Assembly: GCF_965638725.1 (NCBI RefSeq)
Contig: NC_134961.1
Location: 4,464,001 to 4,528,000, forward strand
Reading direction: 5' to 3'
Length of the DNA stretch: 64,000 bases
Source: Aptenodytes patagonicus
Taxonomy: Eukaryota > Chordata > Aves > Sphenisciformes > Spheniscidae
Shown: one piece after another, positions 31,301 to 61,737 of the stretch
Numbering within the stretch: position 1 is the first letter of the stretch
How the letters are laid out: the number at the start of each line of letters is the position of its first letter
Notes under the pieces: generated by a model
Seen by the model: only the letters and a program-made list of their open reading frames with translations
What the model was told of the DNA's origin: nothing
Databases searched by the model: none
Made by a program: the position numbers and the translations under genes

Positions 31301-33863
31301 ATAATCCAGTAAGCGGGGTCCTTATCTAAACAGATGCTTTGATTTTTTTGTTTTCACCAAACAGCATATTGCTATTCATCACTGAGATCAAGTATAAGAC
31401 ACAGACAGATTTGTATTGACTCTTGTAAGGAAACATGCAAGTAAGTACGTAAGCTGTTTCTGGCAGCTGTAAAGGTGGAGGGGATCCTGCATTTCATCTC
31501 CCATCAATTCTGACCTTTCTAAAATGGCAGCGAATCATGCGGGCCTGCTTTTCTGCATGAGAACTGAAGTTCCAGTGACTTCAGAGGAGGGGAAACTTCT
31601 GTACCAATGTTCTCCCCTCCTCTCCCTAGCGACACGCAGTATAAGATGACCATCTCCATGGCAGACTGGCCGTCTGAAGCTTCGGAGGTAACACTGATTT
31701 CTTGTTTTGAAACATTCATTAATAATTACCTGTTCTTAGCCACATGAATCACTCGGTATTTTCAGAGCTAATGTCCAGGTAGCAAGTGCCTCTTTGCTAA
31801 ATTACACATTTTCAGCATGCAAACAAACACGAGTGCCAGGGCATGAGACAGGAGGAGGGACACCCCCAGGGCGGCTCCTCCACCCCGGGGGTCCTGCACC
31901 GAGTCCTGCAACTCCCTTGCAGCTCCCCTGGGTTCCTGCCCCAGCAGGCGCCCAGAAAGGATGCTTCTGCTCAGTTCTGAATGAGTTTTGTTTTCCTAGG
32001 ACTGGATTTTCCATATTCTGTCTTATGAAAGGGATATGTCAACAAATGTGACTCTGGACAGGTAAGTGAAAGGAACAACCACTTTATCTTCTCTATTGAG
32101 CCTGTTAACATTAGATTAACATGAACCTTGGCGATGGGCCAGAGCACATGTGTGCTAATGCAAAGGGAGGACAAGATTTGGCACATGTTTGCCTGGAAGA
32201 TACATAAAGCAAATCTGAAACGCACTTCGTGCATATCCTCTGCTCTCCGTAGTGACAAACTGGGTCAGGCAAACGTGAGTTAAGTTAAAATCGACATTAA
32301 CCGCAGCACTCCTGATCAGTTGCATATAGGAGTCTGGAAGCTCTGAAGCTGTGAACTGCCAGGGTCCAGCTCCTGGATTGTAACGTTCATCCCTTCGTAC
32401 TTAACGTCTTTGAATCTGCCAACAGCAGCAGCAGTAGGGGGGATGCACAAAAATTAGGGTAACTGCTGAATTACCCTTTGAAAACCTAAACCCTGAATTA
32501 GTGGGAAAAGAGGAGGGTTTTTTCCCCAAGGAAAAAAACCTAGAGAATCAGGAAATGGTTTCACAGATACTGGCTGATCTGTACACATTAAGTCCCCTGT
32601 AACGCAGCTGGTCGTGACGCAGCCGCTCTGTGCGTGCACACAGGAACACGAGGCGCAGGGCACCGAGGAGGGGCAACGGCCCCTCTAGACCAACCAGGGC
32701 AGCTGGGAAAAGCAAAGCAAACAGCACCAAAGAAGCTTCCACGTGCGCAAGTGCTGCTTCAGGAGGAACCTCAGAACCGCGTCTCTCTTCCCTTTGCAGC
32801 CAGTGGCACTTTTTAACTTCTTCCACCTGCCTGGCAGAGGTTTCAGCGGGCACTCGTGAGCAGCTCCGGCCGGGCTGTGCGCAGCCCTTCCCGCAGGCAG
32901 GCGTTGGAGCAGAGGCGCTGGGTGCCCGCAGGCCGGCTCTGTGCTGAGCTGCCGTTTGTCTCTTACAGAAACGGGATCATCAAGCTGAACATTTACTTCC
33001 AGGAGTACAACTACCGCACCATCTCGGAGTCTGCCGCCACGACGGTGAGTGCCCATCCCTGCCCCTTCTGCACAGCGCCCGGTGAGCAGACACAGAAACA
33101 AGTCACCCCAGATGCACAGGCAGGGCTCAGCTCCTCAGGGCTGATCAGCCCTGTCCGGGGACACTCCTCAGCGGGAGTCTGCCGAGTCCCTCAGTGCTGC
33201 TGCTTCACATGTCCGTGGCAATGAAGTGGACGAAGCTGCCTCCACTGTCCGGTTCGCAGTCCCCAGTTCGTTCTTCCCCTCCACCTCCCATCCCCATCAC
33301 CAGTGCGAGGCGGGTCACTGAGAAGCAGCACCAGGGAGTGCAGCCCCTGCAGGGCAGCACCCGCAAGGCGAGGGACTCAGCAGGCAGGTCCCTGGGGCAG
33401 GAGGGGCAGGAGCATCACCAGCACACAGGGTGATCGGCGGGGGCTGATGAGGGACCGGGGTCACCACCTCGGCTCACTCCTGCTCTCCTCCCCGCAGATC
33501 GTTTGGCTGCTGTCGAGCCTGGGAGGCCAGTTTGGGTTCTGGATGGGGGGCTCGGTGCTGTGCCTCATCGAGTTCGGGGAAATCATCATCGACGCGCTGT
33601 GGATCACCGTTATCAACATGATCAGCTGGTGCAAAGGCCTGAAGCAGAAGCGGGTGCAGGCGCGGTACCCGGATGCACCCCCGACAGTGTCGGAGCTGGT
33701 GGAGGCTCACACCAACCTGGGCTTCCAGCACGAGGACACGGATGCCCTGCCCAGGGACGAGGTGCTGCCCCCCGAGCCCGGCACCCCCCCGCCCAACTAT
33801 GACTCGCTGCGCGTCCAGCCCCTCGACGTCCTTGGTCCAGACAGTGACGCAGAAACCGAGTGA
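22037..33863 (+). CDS. SCNN1B: SCNN1B, epithelial sodium channel beta subunit (complete CDS, 12 coding exons)
   Basis: Beta subunit of the heterotrimeric ENaC that brings Na+ across apical epithelial membranes. Exons: 22037-22347, 23262-23754, 24921-25114, 25959-26062, 26532-26695, 27155-27262, 30501-30618, 31365-31440, 31630-31687, 32000-32061, 32969-33044, 33498-33863. All have GT-AG borders and phases agree; total 2130 bp, 709 aa. Human beta is 640 aa. Landmarks: gating His36-Gly37, TM1 about 50-71, thumb cysteines, degenerin-site Ser594, amiloride-region Gly601, filter GGS (605-607), PY motif PPPNYDSL. The extra length is explained by residues 172-249, thirteen N-Q-T repeats in the extracellular loop. 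The ATG at 22037 is the first in its exon and aligns with the mammalian start. Position 43, a palmitoylated Cys in mammalian beta, is Lys here, while the cytosolic Cys after TM2 (WCKGL) is kept. Confidence 0.97.
23262..23754 (+). CDS. SCNN1B: SCNN1B exon with the 13-fold NQT sequon array
   Basis: This 493-bp exon encodes residues 104-268 and is unusually long for this position. The first part ([20 protein letters not shown] and the [11 protein letters not shown] strand) aligns well with mammalian beta. After VDIFER come thirteen N-Q-T hexapeptides (172-249), then [19 protein letters not shown] and a GTGAGA donor. Two more sequons (N-S-S, N-A-S) precede the array and one (N-T-T) follows it. 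The cysteine pair of mammalian beta in this segment (C-N-A-H-G-C) is absent. The frame stays open past the donor to 24030, but the next exon (CSHQGSDNC) requires splicing at 23754. Confidence 0.95.
23464..23697 (+). repeat. SCNN1B: In-frame minisatellite, 13 x 18 bp, encoding NQTAxG repeats
   Basis: Thirteen uninterrupted 18-bp units with consensus AACCAAACYGCTGYRGGC encode N-Q-T-A-x-G, where x is L, G, A or V. Asn, Gln and Thr are identical in all 13; the fourth residue is Ala except in unit 10 (Val), and the last unit ends in Pro. Units 7-9 (23572-23625) and 10-12 (23626-23679) form a 54-bp second-order duplication with three differences. Each unit is a consensus N-glycosylation site. Because the unit length is a multiple of three, other frames are also open; they are not separate genes. 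Confidence 0.98.
24921..25114 (+). CDS. SCNN1B: SCNN1B exon, finger domain
   Basis: This 194-bp exon encodes residues 269-332 plus two bases: [20 protein letters not shown], then [16 protein letters not shown] and [12 protein letters not shown]. This is a canonical beta segment with two N-linked sequons. Acceptor GTCCCCAG, donor GTAGGT. Confidence 0.95.
25959..26062 (+). CDS. SCNN1B: SCNN1B exon
   Basis: This 104-bp exon encodes (K)[20 protein letters not shown] and on to NPGAEF, the conserved ENaC G-N-C-Y-x-F-N block. Acceptor TTCCAG, donor GTAAGA. Confidence 0.95.
26532..26695 (+). CDS. SCNN1B: SCNN1B exon, palm domain
   Basis: This 164-bp exon encodes (G)[20 protein letters not shown] through [14 protein letters not shown]. 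It belongs to the beta-ball/palm strands of the ENaC fold. Acceptor GTCCCAG, donor GTATGT. Confidence 0.95.
27155..27262 (+). CDS. SCNN1B: SCNN1B exon
   Basis: This 108-bp phase-0 exon encodes 36 residues, [20 protein letters not shown] through YNTSYSIQ, with N-G-S and N-T-S sequons. Acceptor CTTTCAG, donor GTAAAA. Confidence 0.95.
30501..30618 (+). CDS. SCNN1B: SCNN1B exon, cysteine-rich thumb
   Basis: This 118-bp exon encodes [20 protein letters not shown] and continues to NNEDNPGW. It follows a 3.2-kb intron. Acceptor TTTTTCAG, donor GTAAGA. It is the paralogue of the gamma exon at 1888. Confidence 0.95.
31365..31440 (+). CDS. SCNN1B: SCNN1B exon
   Basis: This 76-bp exon encodes [20 protein letters not shown] and KETC between an AACAG acceptor and a GTAAGT donor. 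Codons are split at both borders in matching phase. Confidence 0.94.
31630..31687 (+). CDS. SCNN1B: SCNN1B exon
   Basis: This 58-bp exon encodes (N)[19 protein letters not shown], almost identical to mammalian beta. Acceptor TCCCTAG, donor GTAACA. Confidence 0.95.
32000..32061 (+). CDS. SCNN1B: SCNN1B exon
   Basis: This 62-bp exon encodes [20 protein letters not shown] plus two bases of Arg563, with an N-V-T sequon. Acceptor TTCCTAG, donor GTAAGT. Confidence 0.95.
32969..33044 (+). CDS. SCNN1B: SCNN1B exon, strand before TM2
   Basis: This 76-bp exon encodes (R)[20 protein letters not shown] and SAATT, the strand leading into the pore. Acceptor TCTTACAG, donor GTGAGT. Confidence 0.95.
33498..33863 (+). 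CDS. SCNN1B: SCNN1B terminal coding exon, TM2, filter and PY tail
   Basis: This 366-bp exon encodes residues 589-709 and TGA. It begins [20 protein letters not shown], with the degenerin-site serine and the GGS filter, then TM2 and the cytosolic tail. The tail keeps the [12 protein letters not shown] block and ends with [17 protein letters not shown], the PY motif (PPxYxxL) for NEDD4-2. A Cys in SWCKGL matches the second palmitoylation site of mammalian (mouse) beta. Confidence 0.97.
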   Translation: MVWLLSSLGGQFGFWMGGSVLCLIEFGEIIIDALWITVINMISWCKGLKQKRVQARYPDAPPTVSELVEAHTNLGFQHEDTDALPRDEVLPPEPGTPPPNYDSLRVQPLDVLGPDSDAETE

Positions 33864-34080
33864 GCAGCGCACCCTGTTACCTCCCAATGGCCGCCGACGG
33901 CAGGCTGCCATCGCCACGCTCAGTCTGCCACTTGCTGAACAATCTTCTACTCTCTATCAAAATTGGGAAGGAACCAAAAAGCCCTGGCTGTCCTCCCCTC
34001 CCCGACTGAAAGTGTTCACTGTGAAGACACTCTGTCTAATAAACTCTGTAATAAATCTCATAGAGTCAGCGTCAGGCTCT
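33864..34080 (+). other. SCNN1B: SCNN1B 3' UTR with two poly(A) signals
   Basis: This short 3' UTR contains two overlapping-region AATAAA hexamers at 34038-34043 and 34050-34055. Transcription probably ends near 34070-34080. The end point is inferred from the hexamers. Confidence 0.65.
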
Positions 34081-37000
34081 GGCTTTAGTATGTAGAGCTT
34101 CTATACATCAGCATTGCTATATAATCGTAAGTCACCATTTCTTTTTAACACGTGGGTGGGAAGCACTTCCTAGTGAGAAGACTGGGGCGCGGGCAGCTGT
34201 GAAGGGCCGCAGCCGGCGTCTGAGGCAGGGCTGCGGCAAGGCAGGCGGTGCTGGGGAGAGGCCAGGACGTCCCGATGGTGGATGCATGGCTGTGGCCCAT
34301 TGGATGCTGAGACACGGCACGGTGTGTGCCGCAGCTGTGCTGCACCGTGGGTCGGACCCTTGGGTTGGGACCCAAGCTACTTCTGACTTCTGAGGTGGCA
34401 GTATTTCCACCCCTAAACAACTACAATGGAAACAGAGCGAAAGAAAGCCATTCCTTTGCTTCCAGGGCCCGCGGGTGCTTTGTGTTTGCTGCTCAGGGTT
34501 TGTTAATGCTCACACCGCAGGTGAGCACGGCTGTTAACGTGTGTTGGAGAGAAATACTCCAGCCTCCATAAAGATTCAGGTGGGGAGGAAGTGCCAGGCC
34601 GTTTAGCAGTACCACTCTTGGCAATAAATAAATTAATTTAAAAGTTGCCTTTAAAGTTTCCTGTTGGCAGTGGGTGCAGTTCAGTGCTGGCAAAGGCTGA
34701 TGGCCGCGGCTGGCAAGAAGGGGGGGTGCTGTGCATGCCCTGACATGAGGGCGGCCGGGGGGTTTGGTGGTCCCCACGGGGCTGGGCTGAGCGGGACAGT
34801 GAGCCCACCCGGCCCCCGGCTGGTGCCGGCCCACAGCTTTCCCAGGAGCCCATCACAACCCACTGGGACCTGCCTTACTGAAGTACTTTTGCAAAACTTC
34901 AAGAGGAAACACGATCGTGTGGTTAAATCATACGACTGGGAACACGATGTTCTGGGCACGGCGCCCAGCGCAGCGCGAGCGCGAGGTGGTGGGGGCGGCC
35001 ACGGCGGCGAGGGGGGTCCACGCTCCTTCTCTGCTTGAAGCTCCCCGAGCACACGGTGCTCTGGTGCAGAGCTGCCGGGGCAGAGCATGCCGAGGGTCTC
35101 TGCATCTCCCCTCGGTGGCAGTGGAAGCGGTGGGTCTTGTTGCTGACAACCATCACAAGCAGGACCGAAGAACTGGGCAACGCTCTGCCAGATGAGGTGC
35201 CGCCAGCACGGCTGATGCTGCCCTGCACGGGGGAACTTCCGCGTTCAAAATCCACTGAAAAAGTCAAACCCTTGATTAACAGTGTATAGCTGCTCTAACG
35301 CTGCTGCAGTTACAAGATAATAATGCACTAGAATATCTGCAGTCTTCATTTTATAAGACGATTCATGAATTTTTTAAATTTATGATTAGCTCCAAAAAGT
35401 AACAGCAACTTAAAATATAGATTTTCTATTACTTCTGATATATGGATTTTTACAGACATTTTCCAATTTCACTTGGTGATCATAAGAACAAGAAGCTTAA
35501 CCACTTTCTTTAAATTAAATTCAGATTCTTAAATAATGAAGTCACCCCAGGAGCCAGAGCTACAAGCAGACGCACCAGTTGTGATATCAAGCAGCGGCAG
35601 AAGCAGCTGCCACAGGTAGGCGGTTTTCTGTACGTGGGAGCCGTTCAGCTTTGGAAATCACATTCTCAGCCTGTTTGTGTTTTCTGCTGTTGAGAAAGAG
35701 AGGTGAGGATCAGGAGAGTTTGGTGCGTACCCGTGGCGTGCTCCTTCGCATCCTCCTGGGTTTCAGCTCAGTGACTGGAGTCCCACCACCTCTCGCTCAA
35801 CATGTGCGGACGCTCAAAAAGGGGTAAGTTAACAAATCCTACAGAGCCAGACATTGGAGCTGATTTAGAAACCATGCAAAGGTTTCACCATTGCTTCTTG
35901 ATCAGTGCTTCAGCAACCCACCTGGCCGAGACTTTTGATCCTGACAGTGCCCAGAAACTGATGCACAGGGAAAAACCTGCACCCGGGGCACGTGCAGAAC
36001 AGCCCTTCCTCTGGTTCACGCTCCTGGCAGCCCACGGTTCATGGACCTCCTGAGCTGGAGGCTGCGTTTTAGTTGCCACTGCTTGAAAATCAGGAGATGA
36101 GGAGGTTATTTAGAAGCTGACGCTATGCCACTTGGCAGAGCAGTTTCATCAGCAGAACTTCCTACTCATTCCACCAACTAGTGTTTTACAGGCTTTTTAG
36201 CACCTGGAACGATTCCTCGAGAAGAAGTTTTGCCTCAGAAACAACATATGATTATCTTTTATACATGAAGCAAACAACTGACTTGCTAGATACATTACAC
36301 TGGGAGAAGGAGATGACACTTTCATCCTTTAGCACCAGATTCCTTATGAACTGGAACAGTTAAGTGAGGACTCAGCACACAGAACTCATCCCTTGCCACC
36401 AGCCTTACTGGGCTGGTGAGCAACCATACCTGCCTCTGATCTTAATTGGGATGAGGAGTGAAAAAATAGGGGTAATTTACAGTTATCTGCAGCCAGAGAA
36501 TGCCTAAAATAAAAGATATGAGGAATAAAAATCCAGATTCAGGGAGCACCTTCTTAACGAGTCCACGTGCTGACCCCAGACCCTTATCTGTCGGCTAGTT
36601 CTCGTTTGCAAGACTGAACGACCAACAGCCCGTGAACACGGCTGCTCCTTAAGGAAACCATCTAACCCTGGGTACAGCATGAGCTCAGCAAGCATATAAA
36701 ACCAACCGGAGCAGTGACAGGGCAGACGAAAGGCGGTTAAGGACGCTTGTAAAGACAGAGGAATCCAGCTCTTGCAAACTGTCCTAGACTTTTCCTGCCC
36801 GACGCCTCACTTCCCTTCTCCCTAAAGGGATGCTTCCCTCCCCGAGCACCGTAAACCCACGGTACAGCCTCCTTCACCAAAAAGGCGAGGCCCTGTAAAG
36901 AGGCAGCGCTTCATCCCACATCACGGCCGAGTTGGAAGCAAGCACCTGACACCCTCCCGATTCAACGTTCGGTGTACGCACGCAAGCCGATACTCGACGA

Positions 37001-39430
37001 AGACCTCCGAACGATTTTGCAACAGTGAAAAAACACTGCTCCCTGCAAAAGACACAATAGAGCAATTTGCTTAAAACACTAGGAAAGCCGAGAACAATAA
37101 CCTGGGCATCTATTCCCATGCTCTCACCAACAGACAACGCTGTCAACATCGCTACCAGTAAGTCCGGTCGTGTGGGAATCCCAGTAACATAAAGACAAAC
37201 ATTATTCAAACATAAAGATACTGCAGAGACATCAGATGCTTTTCCATAGGGCAAAACAACCGTCCCGAGCCTGCTCCTGTGCTGATGAAATAGCGGTATC
37301 GGCGAGGAGCTCGCCGCAATGGGACGGGCTGCAGAGAGAGGGGGAAGGCAGAGCTGTTTTCCCAGGCCAGCCCTCTCCAAGGCACTCTGAAACGCAGCAC
37401 CTCGGCTGCTGACATCCTGGGATGGGCTCTGGCATCTGCTGCCACGGAGCTGTAACGAACAGAAGAGGCAGCAGCAGGTCTCAGGCTGCAGAGCTGGCAG
37501 GGCAGTCTGCACCTTCCAGTTCCTCACACCTTCAGCCCCAGCTGGGTGCCTGCCCGGGGCCATCTGCCCGGCAAAATGCAATAGCAGTAGGCAAAGAACA
37601 GCCTTAGAAATCCTCACCTTCTAGTGACAAGGCAGAAGGATGGGAGAGGCACAGACAGTGAGATTCACCCGTCTCACACCAAGGGTAAATTGGAACAGCG
37701 TGTTCTTTGGCAGGACATGGACAGTTTACTATTCCGGTTATTGCTGGTTTATAGAGGGTGTCTAACAACTAATAAAAGTGGAAAGCGTCTCAGGTACTTG
37801 ACTTCGGCTCTTTACCAGCTTGGCTCTCTCCCCCAAATGGACTGATTGCAGATAAGGGTATCTGTGCAAAGGGGTTTTTTTCTTGCTGCAGCAGCAGCGC
37901 AGCCGCTGGAAGGCTCAGCTGAGCACTGCATGGGAGCGGGCACAGCGCTGGGCGCAGAGCTCTCCAGGGGAAAGGCTTCACAGATCGCAGCCAAACGAGA
38001 CACTTGAGAAGTCCCAACTCAATACAGTACCAAATTTCCCAGTCATTTGGGGATTTTTTTTTTTTTTATAGACTCTGAAACAAAAGAGTAAACATCTAAC
38101 TGAAAACCTTGCCAAGAAAAAACCCAAACATTCCAGAAAACACATTTTACTTCCCTGCTCTGAAATTTTTTTAGGTGCCAAAATTCACGAAACCCAAAAC
38201 CTGTTTATAAAGCACCTCTGCTCTCCTCACCCTCCCCAAAACCCTTGCAGTTTTGGCAGTAAACCATCACCAAAGTCCAGCTGAGAACAGCAAAGGAATC
38301 CAATTTCACTCAAAAAACTGTATCGCTGGTAAAATATAAGCCTGTATCGGCATGTTACATGTGTGCTGTAACACACAGAAAAGATGTTGGTGTGTCAAAA
38401 AAAAGACGTGGGACTGCCTAGAAAAGAGGCAGATTTGGCAGCCGTGGCAGCTAAGCACACAGTCACCCGGGGGAGAACACATCAGACTAACGAGTCCCAA
38501 AAGGAGGACCACAAATGCAGCAGCGCTGGGACGAGAAATGACAGCTGTCCAAAGGACAGAGGCTGCCAGGGGAAAAACAGTCAAAAGCAAAGACAGCAAA
38601 AAGATTTGTGGATCAGGCTAAACACTAATTAGAGCAGCCTGAACCAAGTTAAGGAAAGAAGAGGCAAGAACACGGACACTGAGAAAAGAATTATTCCCCC
38701 AAGGCATCTGGTGGTGAAGAAAAGGGAAAACTGCAGAAGTAGATACAGATAAGGGGAAGAAAGATGTTTTTCCCCTCCAAAATAGAAGAGTTTGCATGTG
38801 AGGTTTTATCCAGCAGTCTCACACAGCTGGCATTCCGGTTTTGGGCCCTCTTTGTATTCCGTCCAGTTTTCTCCTAAGAAAAAAAGCTGTGGGAGTGTCG
38901 GAAGCATACTTAGGCTAGATGAGGGTTTGTTTTTTTTTTTTTTTACAAAGATCTATATACCAAGCTTTAATAAGTTTTACAGGAAAGCAACACCTTCCTT
39001 ACATTTCTTATAAACTTCGTAGCTTTCAGTAGAATACATTAATCGCACAAGGAACAACCTACAAAACTGGTTTTATTCTCAGGGTTGAGCTTCATCATGC
39101 CTCATCTACTAATTGATGAGACTTGTCTTCCTGACTTTGAGAATAATGACAGACTTGAGCAATGACGACTGCCTCCAGGTAGAAGAGCTTCCAATCAGTC
39201 GATCTTTGTTGTACCTACCCCATAATTTTAGATTCAGAATTGATTAAATTTTCTGAAAAAGCCAGTCATCTCACCGCCACGAAGCATGAACTCTCCAGCA
39301 ACCGGCAGACCATTTCTAGTCAGAAGCCAGCACTGCTCAGCTTACTCAAGGTCATCCAGATAGTTTTTGGTAAATTTGGCTGTAGGACATCTTCCCGTAT
39401 TTCTAAAGATGGAAAAATGGAACAAGCTTT
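34081..39430. other. Convergent SCNN1B/COG7 intergenic region
   Basis: Between the converging 3' ends lie about 5.3 kb without a recognisable gene. The region mixes GC-rich (34.7-35.2 kb) and AT-rich (35.3-35.5 kb) parts and several short A or T runs (near 38049-38066 and 38931-38944). A single long minus-strand open frame at 36874-37617 is listed separately. No CR1 or other repeat family was recognised here. Confidence 0.55.
36874..37617 (-). other. Unassigned 247-codon open reading frame
   Basis: An uninterrupted minus-strand frame of 247 codons starts at an ATG at 37617. The predicted N-terminus MRISKAVLCLLLLHFAGQMA looks like a signal peptide, but the rest has no domain or motif I know. 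The middle is cysteine- and serine-rich. Base composition is near 50% GC here, so a frame this long is less expected by chance than the open frames in the GC-rich blocks. There is no promoter, splice or homology support. It may be chance, an unannotated lineage-specific gene, or part of a non-coding RNA. Confidence 0.2.
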
Positions 39431-39582
39431 TCCTAGACAAAAGACATTTATTAGAATTTATTCAGAAATAAATTCCCCTAATCCCCAGAGATATTTTCAC
39501 TGTCCTTGCAAATTTTATAGAGAAATAAACCCAACCCAAACAGTTCAGCCCTTGAACAGTGTCCAGCAGCAGGGACATTACA
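39430..39582 (-). other. COG7: COG7 3' UTR with poly(A) signals
   Basis: On the minus strand AATAAA occurs at 39457-39462 and 39447-39452, about 120-135 nt after the TAG stop. This gives a short 3' UTR ending near 39430. Longer forms are possible: another AATAAA lies further down near 39070. The end is inferred from the hexamers. Confidence 0.5.
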
Positions 39583-60272
<20,690 letters not shown>

Positions 60273-60670
60273 CGCCGCCACCGCCTCGCCTCCGGGCCCG
60301 CGGCGGGCACCCGCGGGCGCAGACCGGCCGCGGCGGCGGCCCCGCCGGCCGCCAGCAGCTGCGGCCCCGCAGCGCACCCGGAAACGCGCCGCCGGGCCCC
60401 TGCCGGCCACCGTACCCGCTGCGCCGAGGGCGCCCGGCGGCCGCCCTCCGCGGGGCGTTCCCCGGGGCGGGCGGCGGAGCTCGGCCGGCCCCGCGGGGAG
60501 GGCGGCCCGGTGGCGCCCCGCGGAACGGAGGCCCCGGCCCCCACCCCCGGAGCGGCCTGGCCGCCGCGCGGCTGGGCGCCGGCTTAAAGGCCGAGAGACG
60601 CGACCCTCAGCGGGGTCTGCGGCGGAAAACGAGCGGGTGGTCCCGGGGCGGGGCAAACGGGCACCGAAAT

Positions 60671-61290
60671 AACGGCCGCAGCTGCCAGGGCCGGAGGAGG
60701 GTCTCGTGGAAGGTCCTCCCAGGCCCTCCGGGACCCCGCTGCACCGGGGGCAGCTGCCTGCCGCCCTCCAGAAAACACCTCCCGCCCGCAGGCCTCGGCC
60801 CGCCTGGTCCGGCCGTAGCGAGCAACGAAATGAGTCCCTTCTCCCCCCCCCCCGCAGCCGGCAGGGCAGGGCCTCTTCACAGAGCGCCGCGGCGAGCGAG
60901 GTCTCGGATCCGCTGTGGGTTTACGTGGTCGCTAAAGGCGTTCAGCTCGCGTGCAAGAGGCGGCCGTGCTGAGGAGAACCCCCGGGCGCGCCTGCAGCGC
61001 TGCGGAGCCCAAAGGACGGAGCCGGTGCAGGACAAGCCGCGGGGCCTGGGGACGGGCGAGCTGGTTTTTTTTCCTCACAGACTGGCCCCAAAGCCCTCCC
61101 CCTATTTACTCTCTTCACTCCGTTTTGTACCTTTCCCTATAAAGTGCATCCACCAGAGTCCGGACAGCCCAGCTCGCACCGTTCCTCATGTTCTTGCCTG
61201 CGCATCAGCACACAGGCCCCAGTGAAAACGGGCAGGGGGGTGATCCTGCCCCGGCTCCAAGCAGTCTGCCATAAGGGCTGATTGGTGGTA
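60671..61290. other. GGA2-COG7 intergenic spacer
   Basis: A short head-to-tail spacer between the COG7 promoter and the presumed end of the GGA2 transcript. It includes a C-run (around 60840-60851) followed by CAG that mimics a splice acceptor. No exon match is seen. Confidence 0.5.
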
Positions 61291-61626
61291 TAGGTTTGTT
61301 TTTTTTTTTTAATTGAAAAAGTAACGGGGAAGAGAGAAAGTTGGCCCAGAAAGCAGCAGGAAACACTTGTATGGAAGAAGCATTAAGGCTCCCGGGCTGC
61401 AGGGCTCTACAGCAGTCTCCTGTAAAGCAGCATCAGAAAAAGGCCGTGGCAGAAGCAGCCAGTTTACACTCCTCCTGCCAGACACCTGCACAGAAACCAA
61501 AAGGAAGAAGGGGATGGCGGATCCCGAGGAAAGGAGCCGTTACGGAGTCCAGGCCGGCATTGCTGGCACACAGTCCTTCCCCACCCACCACTAAGGCAAT
61601 ACGGCAACGTCCCAGCCTGCTGAACT
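61290..61626 (-). other. GGA2: GGA2 3' UTR (presumed)
   Basis: After the stop codon an ATTAAA variant hexamer lies at 61308-61313 (minus strand), next to an A-rich run. No canonical AATAAA is visible nearer. The extent is a guess from this hexamer. Confidence 0.35.
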
Positions 61627-61737
61627 TCAGCTCCTGCCCCAGAGTTCTGCTTCTGGGAAGCCAGTCACCTCTCCCACCTCACTGAAGGGCTGCGCGCCTT
61701 GCGTGAACGCTAGTTTGTATCTCAGTCGGATGGGATC
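61627..61737 (-). CDS. GGA2: GGA2 terminal coding exon
   Basis: This 111-bp segment encodes 36 residues and TGA: DPIRLRYKLAFTQGAQPFSE then VGEVTGFPEAELWGRS. Acceptor TCATAG. The last ten residues differ from mammals, as is usual for this C-terminus. Confidence 0.93.
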   Translation of the reverse strand, partial: DPIRLRYKLAFTQGAQPFSEVGEVTGFPEAELWGRS

